Positions 1 through 8,481 of a stretch of 64,000 nt of DNA are shown piece after piece. Source of the DNA: Chloroflexota bacterium (GTDB lineage: Bacteria > Chloroflexota > Dehalococcoidia > GIF9 > AB-539-J10). Location: NCBI GenBank assembly GCA_013388845.1, contig JACAEN010000011.1, forward strand, positions 1 through 64,000. The letters run 5' to 3'. Both the position numbers and the translations under genes were made by a program. The notes under the pieces are model-generated. The model saw nothing but the letters and a program-made list of their open reading frames with translations, searched no databases and was not told the origin of the DNA. Within the stretch, counting starts at the first letter, position 1. The number at the start of each line of letters is the position of its first letter.

Positions 1-1575
1 ATGGATATCCAGAAGAGGTTGCTTCTGGAGGAGATTGAGCTATTAAAGAACAGCGAACTGGGTAGGAGGGTGATGCGTGGCGCCATGCCTCGGACGGTGG
101 AAGAATTTCGGGAGCAGGTACCATTGACCACCTACAGCGATTACCTCCCTGAGCTGGTGGAAAAGAGGGAAGACGTATTGCCGACCAAGCCTGCCGTTTG
201 GGTACATAACATAGGTTGGCCTGGCAGGTACCAGGTTAAACAGATGCCCCTTTCTGAAAGGTTCCTACACGAGTTTGAGAGGGTAGCTGCTGGTGTGGGA
301 CTCATTGCTACTTGTGGCTCTCAAGGCGATTTTCCACTGAGAGAACACATGAAGGGCTTGCTCACTATGGGGTCTCGATACTATGGGTTAGGTCTTATGG
401 CATACTTGCTGCAACGGGCGCTGGGCTATGACATTCTGCCTTCTGATGGCGAGGAAATATCCTTTCAAGAGAGAATGAAAGTCGGCTTTAGGAAGGCTTT
501 ATCTCAGGGGCTTGATGGTTGTGGTGGTTTACCCTCAGTCTTGGCTTACGTTGGTGAGATATTCAAGCAAGGGGCAATGGGTATAGACACTCGTTTCTTA
601 TTATCCCACCCTAAGGCAGCCGTGCGCTTAACCAGAGGATTGATCAAGAGCAAGCTGGCTCATCGTCCCATGCTGCCCAAGGATTTATGGTCACTCAAAG
701 CGATTATTATCGGCGGCGTGGACAGCACTGTCTTCGGGAAATGGGTAGAGGAGCTATGGGGAAGGAAGCCTCTGGAAATATATGCCGGCACTGAGGGCGG
801 TATCTACGCCACTCAGACCTGGGACTATGAAGGCATGACTTTCATTCCCAACCTCAACTTCTTGGAGTTCATTCCTGAAGGGGAGTGGTTCAAATGGCAA
901 CTTGACCATTCCTACCAGCCGAAGACCGTTTTACTGGATGAGGTAAAGGCAGGCGAGAAATACGAGATAGTCATCACCAATTTCCATGGCGGCATTATGA
1001 TTCGATATAGACCTGGCGATATGGTCAGAATAACTTCGCTGCGAAATGAAAAACTGAATCTTGATATACCCCAGATGGTATTTGAGAAGCGTGTTGACGA
1101 ACTTATTATCATGTTTGGAGTTGGTCACCTGACGGAAAAACTGATTGGGGAAGCGATTGAAAATACCGGCATTCCTTATGTAGACTGGACAGCGCGCAAG
1201 GAGGTCATTGATGGCAAGCCAGTTTTGAATATCTATCTTGAGCTTGGAGATAACTATATTGCCAGTGAGCAAAGCGTGGCAGCCTCTGTATACAACGAAC
1301 TGGAGAAACTAGACAGTATTTATCACTTCAACCTTCAGAAGTATGTCTATGGTGATGCTATAAGTTTCCTCGGCCTAAGGCCGATAGCCGTTACATTTCT
1401 TCCTCGAGGCGCCTTCTCCAGTTATATCTCCCAACAGCGGTCTGAGGGAGCTACTGGGAGCAATTTGAAGCCGCCGCATATTAACCCCTCTGATGAAGTA
1501 CTTTCCTTGCTAAGGGCCCCTAAGCTGGCGGAGGCTGTGCCAGTAACTGAAGCCGAGCGTGCGACTGCTCGATAA
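1..1575 (+). CDS. GH3-family (auxin-responsive promoter-like) acyl-adenylase homologue, probably 5'-truncated
   Basis: The protein matches the GH3 family, whose plant members adenylate carboxylates and join them to amino acids; bacterial members have no settled role. The opening segment with VPLTTYSDY is the family N-terminus, YAGTEGG near residue 260 stands where the family has its YGxSEG adenylate motif, and RYRPGDMV near residue 338 is the following motif. The first nucleotide-binding loop, normally TSGTTG-like, reads NIGWPGRY near residues 70-77, so Ser/Thr ligands are missing and ATP use is doubtful. The frame is open from base 1 and the family usually has a few dozen residues before this point, so the true start is probably outside the window. 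Family call firm, activity uncertain. Confidence 0.8.
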   Translation: MDIQKRLLLEEIELLKNSELGRRVMRGAMPRTVEEFREQVPLTTYSDYLPELVEKREDVLPTKPAVWVHNIGWPGRYQVKQMPLSERFLHEFERVAAGVGLIATCGSQGDFPLREHMKGLLTMGSRYYGLGLMAYLLQRALGYDILPSDGEEISFQERMKVGFRKALSQGLDGCGGLPSVLAYVGEIFKQGAMGIDTRFLLSHPKAAVRLTRGLIKSKLAHRPMLPKDLWSLKAIIIGGVDSTVFGKWVEELWGRKPLEIYAGTEGGIYATQTWDYEGMTFIPNLNFLEFIPEGEWFKWQLDHSYQPKTVLLDEVKAGEKYEIVITNFHGGIMIRYRPGDMVRITSLRNEKLNLDIPQMVFEKRVDELIIMFGVGHLTEKLIGEAIENTGIPYVDWTARKEVIDGKPVLNIYLELGDNYIASEQSVAASVYNELEKLDSIYHFNLQKYVYGDAISFLGLRPIAVTFLPRGAFSSYISQQRSEGATGSNLKPPHINPSDEVLSLLRAPKLAEAVPVTEAERATAR

Positions 1576-1622
1576 TGATAGTATAGTTTAGAGAAAAATC
1601 AGGATGCCTTGACAAGGCAGGG

Positions 1623-1646
1623 AAGGCGAGGTTGAGACCTTGCCTT
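1623..1646 (+). terminator. Hairpin after the GH3-like gene
   Basis: A 10-bp stem (1623-1632 with 1637-1646, one G-U pair) closes a TGAG loop and is followed by TCGTTTATC, a poor T tract. It lies 48 bases past the stop codon. The rest of 1576-1794 shows no gene. Confidence 0.5.
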
Positions 1647-1794
1647 TCGTTTATCACTCTAAACCCTTTGCAGGTTCTTCGCCTCGACGGGTTAGGACTC
1701 AGAGTAACGAAGGCGAATCTTCAGGCTTGCCTTACACCGGGTGGGCGTGTGGCCGAGAATGCCTAGTACTTCTGGGGGATTACCATAGTACCTC

Positions 1795-1822
1795 TTGACA
1801 GCCTACAAATTTATGCAATAAT
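1795..1822 (+). promoter_or_regulatory. Sigma70-type promoter for the GGDEF/HD-GYP gene
   Basis: TTGACA at 1795-1800 is followed after 16 bases by AATAAT at 1817-1822, with an extended -10 TG at 1814-1815. It leaves a leader of about 20 bases carrying GGAGAGG at 1834-1840 before the GTG start at 1849. Confidence 0.7.
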
Positions 1823-1848
1823 AGCCTTATGTTGGAGAGGGTGACATC

Positions 1849-4800
1849 GTGAATATTCAGGCTGTAATTCCCTTAATTGCCACGATCGCTTATATACCTT
1901 TATTTGCTATTTTGCTATCTAACCGGCCATGGCAACGAAAGCACAGGCTTTTCCTCCTATTCTTAATGCCGGCTATGTTGTGGAGTTTAAGCATCGTTTT
2001 CTTCCGCAGCGATTTCCTCATGCCATATAAGCTCCTCCTATCTAAAATCGGCATATGCGTTGTTGTGTGGATGCTAGTCCAATTTCATTATTTTATCTGC
2101 TCTTTCTACCAATCTGAACGAATCAAGATACCATTGGCTTATATCTTCCCAGTAGCCACCATCGTCTTGGCAGCGTTAGGCTACGTCCCCCGAGGCATTG
2201 AGGTTACTACCAGCAGCATCAATGTTGATTATGGCCCCTGGATTATTGCTATGTTGTCACTTTTTCTTTCCACAGTGGGCGCCAAGGATATATATTCTTT
2301 GACAAAAAAGTACAGGCTCTCACCCAACTCTGTAGAGCGTAATCAGATTGTTTATTTACTCGCTGCTATTGGTATCCTGGTGGTGTTCATTCTTGGCTCT
2401 ATTGGTCCCCGTGGGGGCAGATTTCCTGTGAGCCACATCGGCAACCTTGTCATTGCCTGTGTCTTAGCCTATGCCATTATCGCTCACCACCTGCTGGATA
2501 TTAGGGTTGTATTCCGTCAGGCATTTATGTACATCATCCTCTATGGCGGTAGCGTTTGTATGGTGTTACTGTTTTTCTGGCTCGCTCAGCGGTTCATTGG
2601 CTTTGAGCTCGACCTTGCCTCTTTGGCAACGGCCATGGGCCTGGGAATTCCCGCTGTTCTGTATTTTGGTTACAAGATGCGTGACCTCTGGCAAAGGAAG
2701 ATGGAGAAGGCTTTTATCGGGGAAAGAAGCTTCTATCGCAGGCAGTTATCTCAGTTTATCACCAAGATACACGATGTCCCCACCCTTGAGCAGTTGGGCA
2801 AGGAATTTATATCGTTGCTTGCGCAGTCCCTGGGGTGTCGGAGAGCTTGTCTGCTCTTGCCCGAGGCTGAAGACGGGGCTTTTGGCACCCAATTTAGCTA
2901 CCCGCCTGTGGAGGATAATCCGATGGAGGAGTTGAGGTTAAGGCAGGATAGCCCAGTTGCGGCCTGGTTAAAGCGTGAAGGCACCACATTACCGACAAGG
3001 AATCTCGATATCTTTCCTGAATTCCAATCTGTGTGGCAGGAGGAGAGAGAGGAAATCCAATCGGCAGGGGTAAAGATGTTCGTCCCCTTACTGAACAAGG
3101 GGAAACTTGTGGCTGTTCTGGCAATAAGTGAGAGGCGGGATGGGAAACTTTATGCTGTGGAAGATATTGATTTATTAGAGTCTATCACTGCCCAGGTGGC
3201 AGCGAGCATGGAAAAAGAGTATTTCCATGAGCGATTGAGGGAAGAAGACCGAGAGGTAACCCTGATTAACCGCTTAACTGCAATCATAACTTCTAGCATG
3301 AGCATCGAGATGATATTTGAGGCTTTCGCTGAGGAACTAAAGAAAGTGGTGGATATTGATTGGGCAACTATTGCTTTAATTGATGGAACTGAGCTTTATT
3401 TTCTGGCTCTATCCAGCGCTATAGGTTCTGCTTGGAAGACTGGGGAAAGGATACCGCTAGAAGGAACAGCTACGGAGTGGGTGTGCCGGGAGAGGCAGGC
3501 CCTATATGAACCTGATTTGAAACGACACCACAGATTCTGGACCTGGGAGAGTCACCTACAGCTAGGGATTCGTTCTGTTATTTACCTGCCCTTGAGTGTC
3601 ACAGACCGTACTATTGGCAGCTTGATTTTGGCCGGTCGCAAGCCTAACGCTTACAGTCGACGGCAAATAAAACTTCTGGAAAAGGTAGCTTTGCAGATTG
3701 CTGCGCCGGTTGAGAATGCGAAACTTTATGCCGGGTTGGAGCAAAAGTCTCGTGTTGATGAGCTTACCGGGCTGTTTAACCGACGTCATTTTGAAGAGCG
3801 GCTCAAAGAGGAGGTTTCCCGACATTCTCGTTATGGCGACGTGTTCTCTATATTCATGCTAGACCTGGATAACTTCAAGAACTATAACGATACATATGGG
3901 CATCCCGCCGGGGACATACTTCTAGGACAGGTAGGGAAGATTATCAAGAGCTCTGTCAGGAGTGTTGACCAGGCTTTTCGCTATGGTGGCGACGAATTTG
4001 TGGTCATTTTGCCCCAGACAGCCAGGGATGATGCCTATGTTGTAGCTGAGCGAGTTCGAGAACAGATTGCTGAGGAGATGAAGAAGAGGGCACTCACTGT
4101 TACTTGCAGCATTGGTCTGGCTGGCTATCCTGCAGACGGAGTGGTGGCTGACGAACTTGTGGACGCGGCTGACAATGCTCTTTATCGTGCTAAGCGGACT
4201 GGAGGTGACCGGATTTACCTCTCAGCCAAGATTTTATCCGAGTCACTCGATGACGGAAGGATTCATGGGATTTACGATAGGCATAGTAGTGTGAGTGCTA
4301 TTTATGCCTTAGTCTCAGCAGTGGAGGCTAGAGACCCGTATAGCTATGGTCATTCCAGGAAAGTCAACACTTATGCTGTAGCTTTAGCGGAAGCGATTGG
4401 ACTATCGCCTGAAGAAGTATCTAAAGTGAGCACTGCTGCTTTGCTTCACGACATCGGGAAAATTGGCATTCCCGATGAAGTGCTTAGCAAAAGCGGGAAG
4501 CTTGATGAGGAAAACTGGGAAGCGGTTAAGACTCATCCCAGGTTGGGGGCAAATATCGTCAATAGCATACCCAATCTGGCTCCCTGTGTGAGTAGCATTT
4601 TATATCACCATGAGAGGTGGGATGGCAGCGGTTATCCTGAAGGACTGAAAGGTGAAGAGATTCCCCTGGAAGCTCGCATTCTCGCCATAGCTGATAGCTT
4701 TGAGGCTATGACCTCTGCCCGTCTTTATCGTCCTGCCCTGTCCATTGAGCAGGTTGTGGAAGAACTCAAGAAAGGTGCTGGGGTTCAGTTTGACCCTCAG

Positions 4801-4893
4801 TTGGTGGAGGTCTTCATTGGTCTTATCGCGGCTGGACTTCCTGAGCGGGCGAAGATAAGTCAAGGCTCGTCCACTGAGCAAACGGGTCCGTAG
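1849..4893 (+). CDS. Membrane sensor with GAF, GGDEF and HD-GYP domains (cyclic di-GMP turnover)
   Basis: This 1014-residue protein should both make and break cyclic di-GMP. The first 280 residues or so form about seven membrane segments of the histidine-kinase N-terminal 7TM type. Two GAF-like domains follow (about 290-460 and 470-630). The cyclase domain has an intact GGDEF at 713-717, preceded by RSVD exactly five residues earlier, the usual inhibitory site. The C-terminus is an HD-GYP phosphodiesterase with HDIGKIGIPD (His867-Asp868), HHERWDGSGYP and a family-typical AIADSFEAMTS. Both active sites look complete, so the output probably switches on signals read by the membrane and GAF parts. 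The GTG start is chosen for its Shine-Dalgarno and the promoter just upstream. The TAG stop lies inside a 53-bp repeat. Confidence 0.93.
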   Translation: MNIQAVIPLIATIAYIPLFAILLSNRPWQRKHRLFLLFLMPAMLWSLSIVFFRSDFLMPYKLLLSKIGICVVVWMLVQFHYFICSFYQSERIKIPLAYIFPVATIVLAALGYVPRGIEVTTSSINVDYGPWIIAMLSLFLSTVGAKDIYSLTKKYRLSPNSVERNQIVYLLAAIGILVVFILGSIGPRGGRFPVSHIGNLVIACVLAYAIIAHHLLDIRVVFRQAFMYIILYGGSVCMVLLFFWLAQRFIGFELDLASLATAMGLGIPAVLYFGYKMRDLWQRKMEKAFIGERSFYRRQLSQFITKIHDVPTLEQLGKEFISLLAQSLGCRRACLLLPEAEDGAFGTQFSYPPVEDNPMEELRLRQDSPVAAWLKREGTTLPTRNLDIFPEFQSVWQEEREEIQSAGVKMFVPLLNKGKLVAVLAISERRDGKLYAVEDIDLLESITAQVAASMEKEYFHERLREEDREVTLINRLTAIITSSMSIEMIFEAFAEELKKVVDIDWATIALIDGTELYFLALSSAIGSAWKTGERIPLEGTATEWVCRERQALYEPDLKRHHRFWTWESHLQLGIRSVIYLPLSVTDRTIGSLILAGRKPNAYSRRQIKLLEKVALQIAAPVENAKLYAGLEQKSRVDELTGLFNRRHFEERLKEEVSRHSRYGDVFSIFMLDLDNFKNYNDTYGHPAGDILLGQVGKIIKSSVRSVDQAFRYGGDEFVVILPQTARDDAYVVAERVREQIAEEMKKRALTVTCSIGLAGYPADGVVADELVDAADNALYRAKRTGGDRIYLSAKILSESLDDGRIHGIYDRHSSVSAIYALVSAVEARDPYSYGHSRKVNTYAVALAEAIGLSPEEVSKVSTAALLHDIGKIGIPDEVLSKSGKLDEENWEAVKTHPRLGANIVNSIPNLAPCVSSILYHHERWDGSGYPEGLKGEEIPLEARILAIADSFEAMTSARLYRPALSIEQVVEELKKGAGVQFDPQLVEVFIGLIAAGLPERAKISQGSSTEQTGP

Positions 4894-4941
4894 CTGCCGG
4901 TCTTTAGACCCGCAGGGCGAAGCTAAAGCATCACCCGTACG
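4889..4941. repeat. 53-bp double-hairpin repeat, copy 1
   Basis: CGTAG and a closing CGTACG bracket two imperfect hairpins: one centred on the perfect palindrome GGTCTTTAGACC, the other built from GGGCGAAGC and GCATCACCC around TAAA. It matches copy 2 at 5747-5799 at 51 of 53 positions. It supplies the TAG stop of the upstream gene. Confidence 0.85.
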
Positions 4942-4995
4942 GAAATATTAATAAGCAGGGCTGAAGGTTATTTGATTGAATATTTGTAATCTAAA

Positions 4996-5733
4996 ATGGC
5001 ATTCTGGGAAATATATTCATATTTTTATAGTTTATGCCTAAGAAACTGGTTCCCTTACAGGCGGCTTTTAGAAGACTTAAATGATGCCTTGGAAATCAAA
5101 GAAGGGGAGGCTATTTTGGATGCCGGTTGTGGCCCTGGACTTGTAATAGAAGAAGTTGTTAAAGAAAATAAGGGAAAAAGAATAAGCGTTATAGGTCTAG
5201 AACTCAGTAAGGGAATGATAAAGCACGCTCGCAAGAGATGCAAAGATTTTTCTAATGTAATGCTTCAAATCGCGGATTTGAATAAGAACTTAGAGTTTCC
5301 TGATAGCTCTTTTGATAAAGTGGTTTGCTCTAATACGCTTTATGCTTTAGAAAATCCGCGAAGAGTCATTTCTGAATTTTACAGAGTTTTAAAGCCGGGG
5401 GCAGCGGTTGTTATTGCCAATCCCAAACCGAACGCCGAAATAAAAGAACTTATAAGAGAGCACCTAAAAACACTTAAAAAACTTACACCTTTTTACAGGA
5501 AAATTTATCATATTTGCATATTCGTTTTGCTGCTTCCTGCAAACTTTATTGTTGTTACAATAAACAAAGTTATTATTAGGAAAGGGAAAAGCGGAGAATA
5601 TTACTTTCTAGACAAAGAAGACTTTCAAAAAATTCTTCAAGAGGTCAGTTTTAAAAAGATTAACATAAGTTCCTGCTATGCTGATCAAAACTGGTTGGTG
5701 AGGGCGGAAAAAATAAAAATACGGGTAAAATAG
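4996..5733 (+). CDS. Class I SAM-dependent methyltransferase, AT-rich, probably acquired
   Basis: A 245-residue methyltransferase. The SAM-binding loop is ILDAGCGPGL near residue 40, the acidic residue after strand 2 is in GLELSKGM, and YRVLKPGAA near 131 is the usual motif following the substrate strand, as in UbiE-like enzymes. A hydrophobic stretch near residues 170-190 may attach it to membrane. The substrate cannot be told from sequence. The gene is visibly richer in A and T than its neighbours, uses many AAA/ATA/TTA codons, has no clear Shine-Dalgarno, and sits between the two copies of a 53-bp repeat, all consistent with a transferred segment. Fold call is firm, function open. Confidence 0.8.
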   Translation: MAFWEIYSYFYSLCLRNWFPYRRLLEDLNDALEIKEGEAILDAGCGPGLVIEEVVKENKGKRISVIGLELSKGMIKHARKRCKDFSNVMLQIADLNKNLEFPDSSFDKVVCSNTLYALENPRRVISEFYRVLKPGAAVVIANPKPNAEIKELIREHLKTLKKLTPFYRKIYHICIFVLLLPANFIVVTINKVIIRKGKSGEYYFLDKEDFQKILQEVSFKKINISSCYADQNWLVRAEKIKIRVK

Positions 5734-5746
5734 GCGAATTAGTAAA

Positions 5747-5799
5747 CGTAGCTGCCGGTCTTTAGACCCGCAGGGCGAAGCTAAAGCATCGCCCCTACG
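5747..5799. repeat. 53-bp double-hairpin repeat, copy 2
   Basis: Same orientation as copy 1, with CGTAG/CTACG ends and both hairpins; the second hairpin has the better pairing here (GGGCGA with TCGCCC). It lies 14 bases after the stop of the AT-rich methyltransferase and, on the minus strand, encodes the last residues and TAG stop of the Trm9-like gene. Confidence 0.85.
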
Positions 5800-6512
5800 A
5801 AAAATTCTGGGATATCGAGTTTTTGTAGGGCTGAAGCGTTACATCGCTGGTACTGGGGGTTGCTCTGTTTCTTTACCAGAATGCATATGTTGCGTGAGAA
5901 ATTCTTTATCGGGAAATGATAGGACTTCTCCGGTGACATAATAATGATTTCCCAGCCAGTTTCGACTAATAGCTTTCTTAGCTCGCCATAGGAGAAAAGG
6001 TGATAGTAGCGGTAAACTGTTTTTTCTTTTAGCCTCCAGGGGACCTGTTGCTCTTTGGATTTGAACCAGAACCTTAGTTGTCCGTGGTTCCACACGGTTA
6101 GAAAAGCCTCGCCCTGGGGCTTTAATACGCGTTTTAATTCTGCGAATGCTTTTTCTCTCTCCTCTCTGCCTTTGATGTGGTGATAAGTGGCTACTGATAT
6201 TGCCCAATCGAAGGTATTATCGGGGAAGGGCAGGAACAGGGCATCAGCCGCTATCAGGTTGACATAAAGCTTAAACTTAGCAGAATATCTCAGGGCTTGT
6301 CTGAGCATGGCTGGAGAGGAATCTACACCCCAGAGTTCAAAGCCCTGTCTGAAAGGCAAGAAGTCCGGTCCGTGAGCACAACCCACGTTTAGCAGCTTTC
6401 CGTTTTGCCATCTTGCCGCCAGCTCTTGTAGCTCTTCTTCTAATAAAGGCCAATGCCTCACTCGATACCAGCTTTCCGCTATTTGGTCGAAAACTTCTCT
6501 ATTTGTGGTCAT
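5781..6512 (-). CDS. Trm9/ALKBH8-like tRNA wobble-uridine methyltransferase
   Basis: A 243-residue class I methyltransferase that resembles yeast Trm9, which methylates cm5U34 of tRNA to mcm5U34. The shared marks are an N-terminal FDQIAESWYRVRHWP, the SAM loop LNVGCAHG (41-48), FDWAIS followed by a His-His pair at 111-112, a VWN-GQ segment near 140, VPW at 157-159 and YRYYHLF at 167-173, the last being a Trm9 signature. Its divergent neighbour is Elp3, which makes the cm5U precursor, so the two probably act in sequence. Eukaryotic Trm9 needs the partner Trm112; none is visible here. The C-terminal tail after about residue 215 is non-family, and its end is encoded by a repeat. The subfamily call rests on motif memory, not a search. 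Confidence 0.72.
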   Translation of the reverse strand: MTTNREVFDQIAESWYRVRHWPLLEEELQELAARWQNGKLLNVGCAHGPDFLPFRQGFELWGVDSSPAMLRQALRYSAKFKLYVNLIAADALFLPFPDNTFDWAISVATYHHIKGREEREKAFAELKRVLKPQGEAFLTVWNHGQLRFWFKSKEQQVPWRLKEKTVYRYYHLFSYGELRKLLVETGWEIIIMSPEKSYHFPIKNFSRNICILVKKQSNPQYQRCNASALQKLDIPEFFVGAML

Positions 6513-6575
6513 AGATACACTCTGCTAAACTTTAGCATATTATGATGAAATGCTCATGGTTGGCAGTCTCGTGTT

Positions 6576-6678
6576 GTCATTCTGAGGGAGCCCCGATGAA
6601 ATCGGGGCGACCGAAGAATCTCTTCTATGAAGGTGAAAGATGAGATTCTTCGCCCCGACAAGTTGGGGGTCAGAATGA
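6576..6678. repeat. Palindromic repeat between trm9-like and elp3 (TCATTCTGA/GCCCCGA family)
   Basis: The ends TCATTCTGA (6577-6585) and TCAGAATGA (6670-6678) are inverted. Inside are a perfect 8-bp hairpin GCCCCGAT/ATCGGGGC (6590-6608) and a 10-bp inverted pair GAAGAATCTC/GAGATTCTTC (6613-6622, 6642-6651). It fills the shared upstream region of the divergent pair. Related pieces lie at 14663, 50896 and 53671. Confidence 0.75.
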
Positions 6679-6690
6679 TATGGATATGGT

Positions 6691-8037
6691 ATGAAGAAAG
6701 CGTCTCGAACTATTTCTGGGGTAACCCCGGTGGCGGTTATGGCTAAGCCATTTCCTTGCCCCGGCAAATGTGTTTATTGCCCCAGTTCTCCTGAAGCCCC
6801 CAAGAGCTATACAGTGGAGTCTCCAGCAGTACTCCGAGCCCGAAGCTGTGGCTTTGATGTCAAGAAACAGGTGGAGGTCAGGCTCAAGACACTGGCTGAA
6901 ATGGGACACGCCCAGGATAAGGTAGAGCTTATCATCATGGGGGGTACCTTTCTGTCTTATCCTCGGGACTATCAGTATCAATTTGTTAAAGATTGCTATG
7001 ATGCTCTGAACGGCATCCCCTCCGGCAGTTTGGAAGAAGCCAGAAAACTAAATGAAAACGCCGAGCATCGCTGTGTGGGATTGTGCATCGAGACCAGACC
7101 TGACTTCTGCGGAGAGGACGAGGTAAAGAGGATGCTCGATTTTGGCACCACGAGGGTGGAGCTTGGAGTACAGACCTTGGACGATGAGATTCACTATCTG
7201 ACAAAGAGGGGACATGGGGTAGCTGAAGTTATCTCCGCAACCAGGCTATTACGGGATTATGGCTTTAAGGTCTATTATCATTGGATGCCTGGTTTACCCG
7301 GGTCAACGCCTGAGCATGACTTGGAGCTGTCGCGGCAATTATTTGAAGACGAGCGTTTTCGACCTGATGGGCTCAAGCTTTATCCAACGCTGGTAGTTCG
7401 GGGGAGCGAGCTGGAGAGCTGGTATCGGGATAATCGCTACCAGCCTTATGCTGATGAGGAGATGATTGACTTGCTCATAGCTATTAAAGCTCTGATTCCC
7501 AAGTATGTGAGGATTTCGAGGTTGATGCGGGATATTCCCAGCAAATTTATCATTGCTGGCAGCAGAGACTTAGCGCTAAGAGGAACTATTAAAAAAAGGA
7601 TGGAGCAAGCAGGTCTTCGCTGTAGCTGCATTCGTTGTCGGGAATATGGGCATCGCCTCAGGGATGGCTGGGCAATTGGCAAGCCCCGGTTAGTCAGGAT
7701 GGATTATGAGACTCTGGGGGGGAGGGAGGTCTTCCTTTCTTACGAGGATGAGCATGAAACCTTGTTTGGCTTGCTGAGGTTGAGAATAAATGAGAGAAAG
7801 GCGGTAGTTAGGGAGCTACATGTTTTTGGTCCGGAAGTTCCTTTGGGGGTAAGGCTAGAGAGGGCTGCTCAGCATCGTGGTCTCGGTGAAAAGTTGCTTC
7901 AGGAAGCAGGGAGAATTGCCAGAGAAGAATTTAAGGCTGATAGACTATCGGTGCTTAGTGGTGTTGGTGCCCGGGAGTATTACCGCTCGCTTGGTTATGG
8001 TCTGGAAGGCGCTTATATGGTCAGGGAGTTTAGTTAA
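6691..8037 (+). CDS. elp3: Elp3, tRNA uridine-34 carboxymethyl-forming radical SAM/GNAT enzyme
   Basis: Elp3 uses a radical SAM centre and acetyl-CoA to add a carboxymethyl group to C5 of wobble U34 in tRNA. The cluster cysteines are C23, C27 and C30 (CPGKCVYC). The TIM-barrel body continues to about residue 300, the zinc-site segment CSCIRCRE lies near 310, and the acetyltransferase domain carries HRGLGEKLLQEA and ends GYGLEGAYMV as in the family. At 448 residues it is close to the bacterial form and lacks the long N-terminal extension of eukaryotes. A stop codon lies just upstream in frame, so ATG 6691 is the only good start although no Shine-Dalgarno is seen. The Trm9-like gene is transcribed away from it. 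Confidence 0.93.
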   Translation: MKKASRTISGVTPVAVMAKPFPCPGKCVYCPSSPEAPKSYTVESPAVLRARSCGFDVKKQVEVRLKTLAEMGHAQDKVELIIMGGTFLSYPRDYQYQFVKDCYDALNGIPSGSLEEARKLNENAEHRCVGLCIETRPDFCGEDEVKRMLDFGTTRVELGVQTLDDEIHYLTKRGHGVAEVISATRLLRDYGFKVYYHWMPGLPGSTPEHDLELSRQLFEDERFRPDGLKLYPTLVVRGSELESWYRDNRYQPYADEEMIDLLIAIKALIPKYVRISRLMRDIPSKFIIAGSRDLALRGTIKKRMEQAGLRCSCIRCREYGHRLRDGWAIGKPRLVRMDYETLGGREVFLSYEDEHETLFGLLRLRINERKAVVRELHVFGPEVPLGVRLERAAQHRGLGEKLLQEAGRIAREEFKADRLSVLSGVGAREYYRSLGYGLEGAYMVREFS

Positions 8038-8052
8038 ATTAGTTTCACTGTA

Positions 8053-8082
8053 TTGACATCGAATAAAAGCTATAATTATAAT
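8053..8082 (+). promoter_or_regulatory. Consensus sigma70-type promoter for the small membrane protein cluster
   Basis: TTGACA at 8053-8058 and TATAAT at 8077-8082 are spaced by 18 bases. The leader then contains a hairpin at 8101-8126 (inner stem CTCAA/TTGAG, outer AAGC/GCTT) before a Shine-Dalgarno at 8149-8153. Confidence 0.7.
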
Positions 8083-8162
8083 GACGCAACGGGGTCTTAG
8101 AAGCTACTCAAACGATTGAGCGGCTTAGAACGCAAACAAAACAACGAAAGGAGAAGGACCGG

Positions 8163-8342
8163 ATGGATATTACTGAGGTAAAGCCAACCTGGAGATTAGC
8201 TTGGGGATTGTGGTGGCGGGGGTTTCTTATTAGCCTGGGAATAGGTGTGGTAATTGGGATAATCCTATGCATTCTATTCTGGTTGGGTGTGGTATGCATA
8301 CCCTGGGGATCCCTATTTGCATGGTTGCCCGGCGGTTGGTGA
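8163..8342 (+). CDS. Small membrane protein, 59 residues, unknown
   Basis: ATG 8163 follows AGGAG at 8149-8153 by nine bases and runs to TGA at 8340. The product is tryptophan-rich, with one long hydrophobic segment (about residues 20-47, FLISLGIGVVIGII and beyond) after a short basic N-terminus, so it is probably a single-pass or hairpin membrane protein. I recognise no family. It is the first gene behind the strong promoter at 8053 and precedes two zinc-ribbon membrane proteins, so it may share a transcript with them. The good ribosome site and promoter make it a likely real gene. Confidence 0.6.
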   Translation: MDITEVKPTWRLAWGLWWRGFLISLGIGVVIGIILCILFWLGVVCIPWGSLFAWLPGGW

Positions 8343-8481
8343 CGATTCACTATTGTTGACGAGATAAAGGTGTCATGGTTGCAAGGCAGTCCCGGTCATG
8401 ATAGGGAAGGCAAGCTGACCCTAATTGACATTCTAGGGCGCTGCCGGCGACAGCCTCCGGCCATATGATCGTGTAAGAGAA

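Noticed and set aside
1650-1794. Riboswitch upstream of the GGDEF/HD-GYP gene
   Set aside because: No known cyclic di-GMP riboswitch pattern is seen and the likely promoter at 1795 lies downstream of this stretch.
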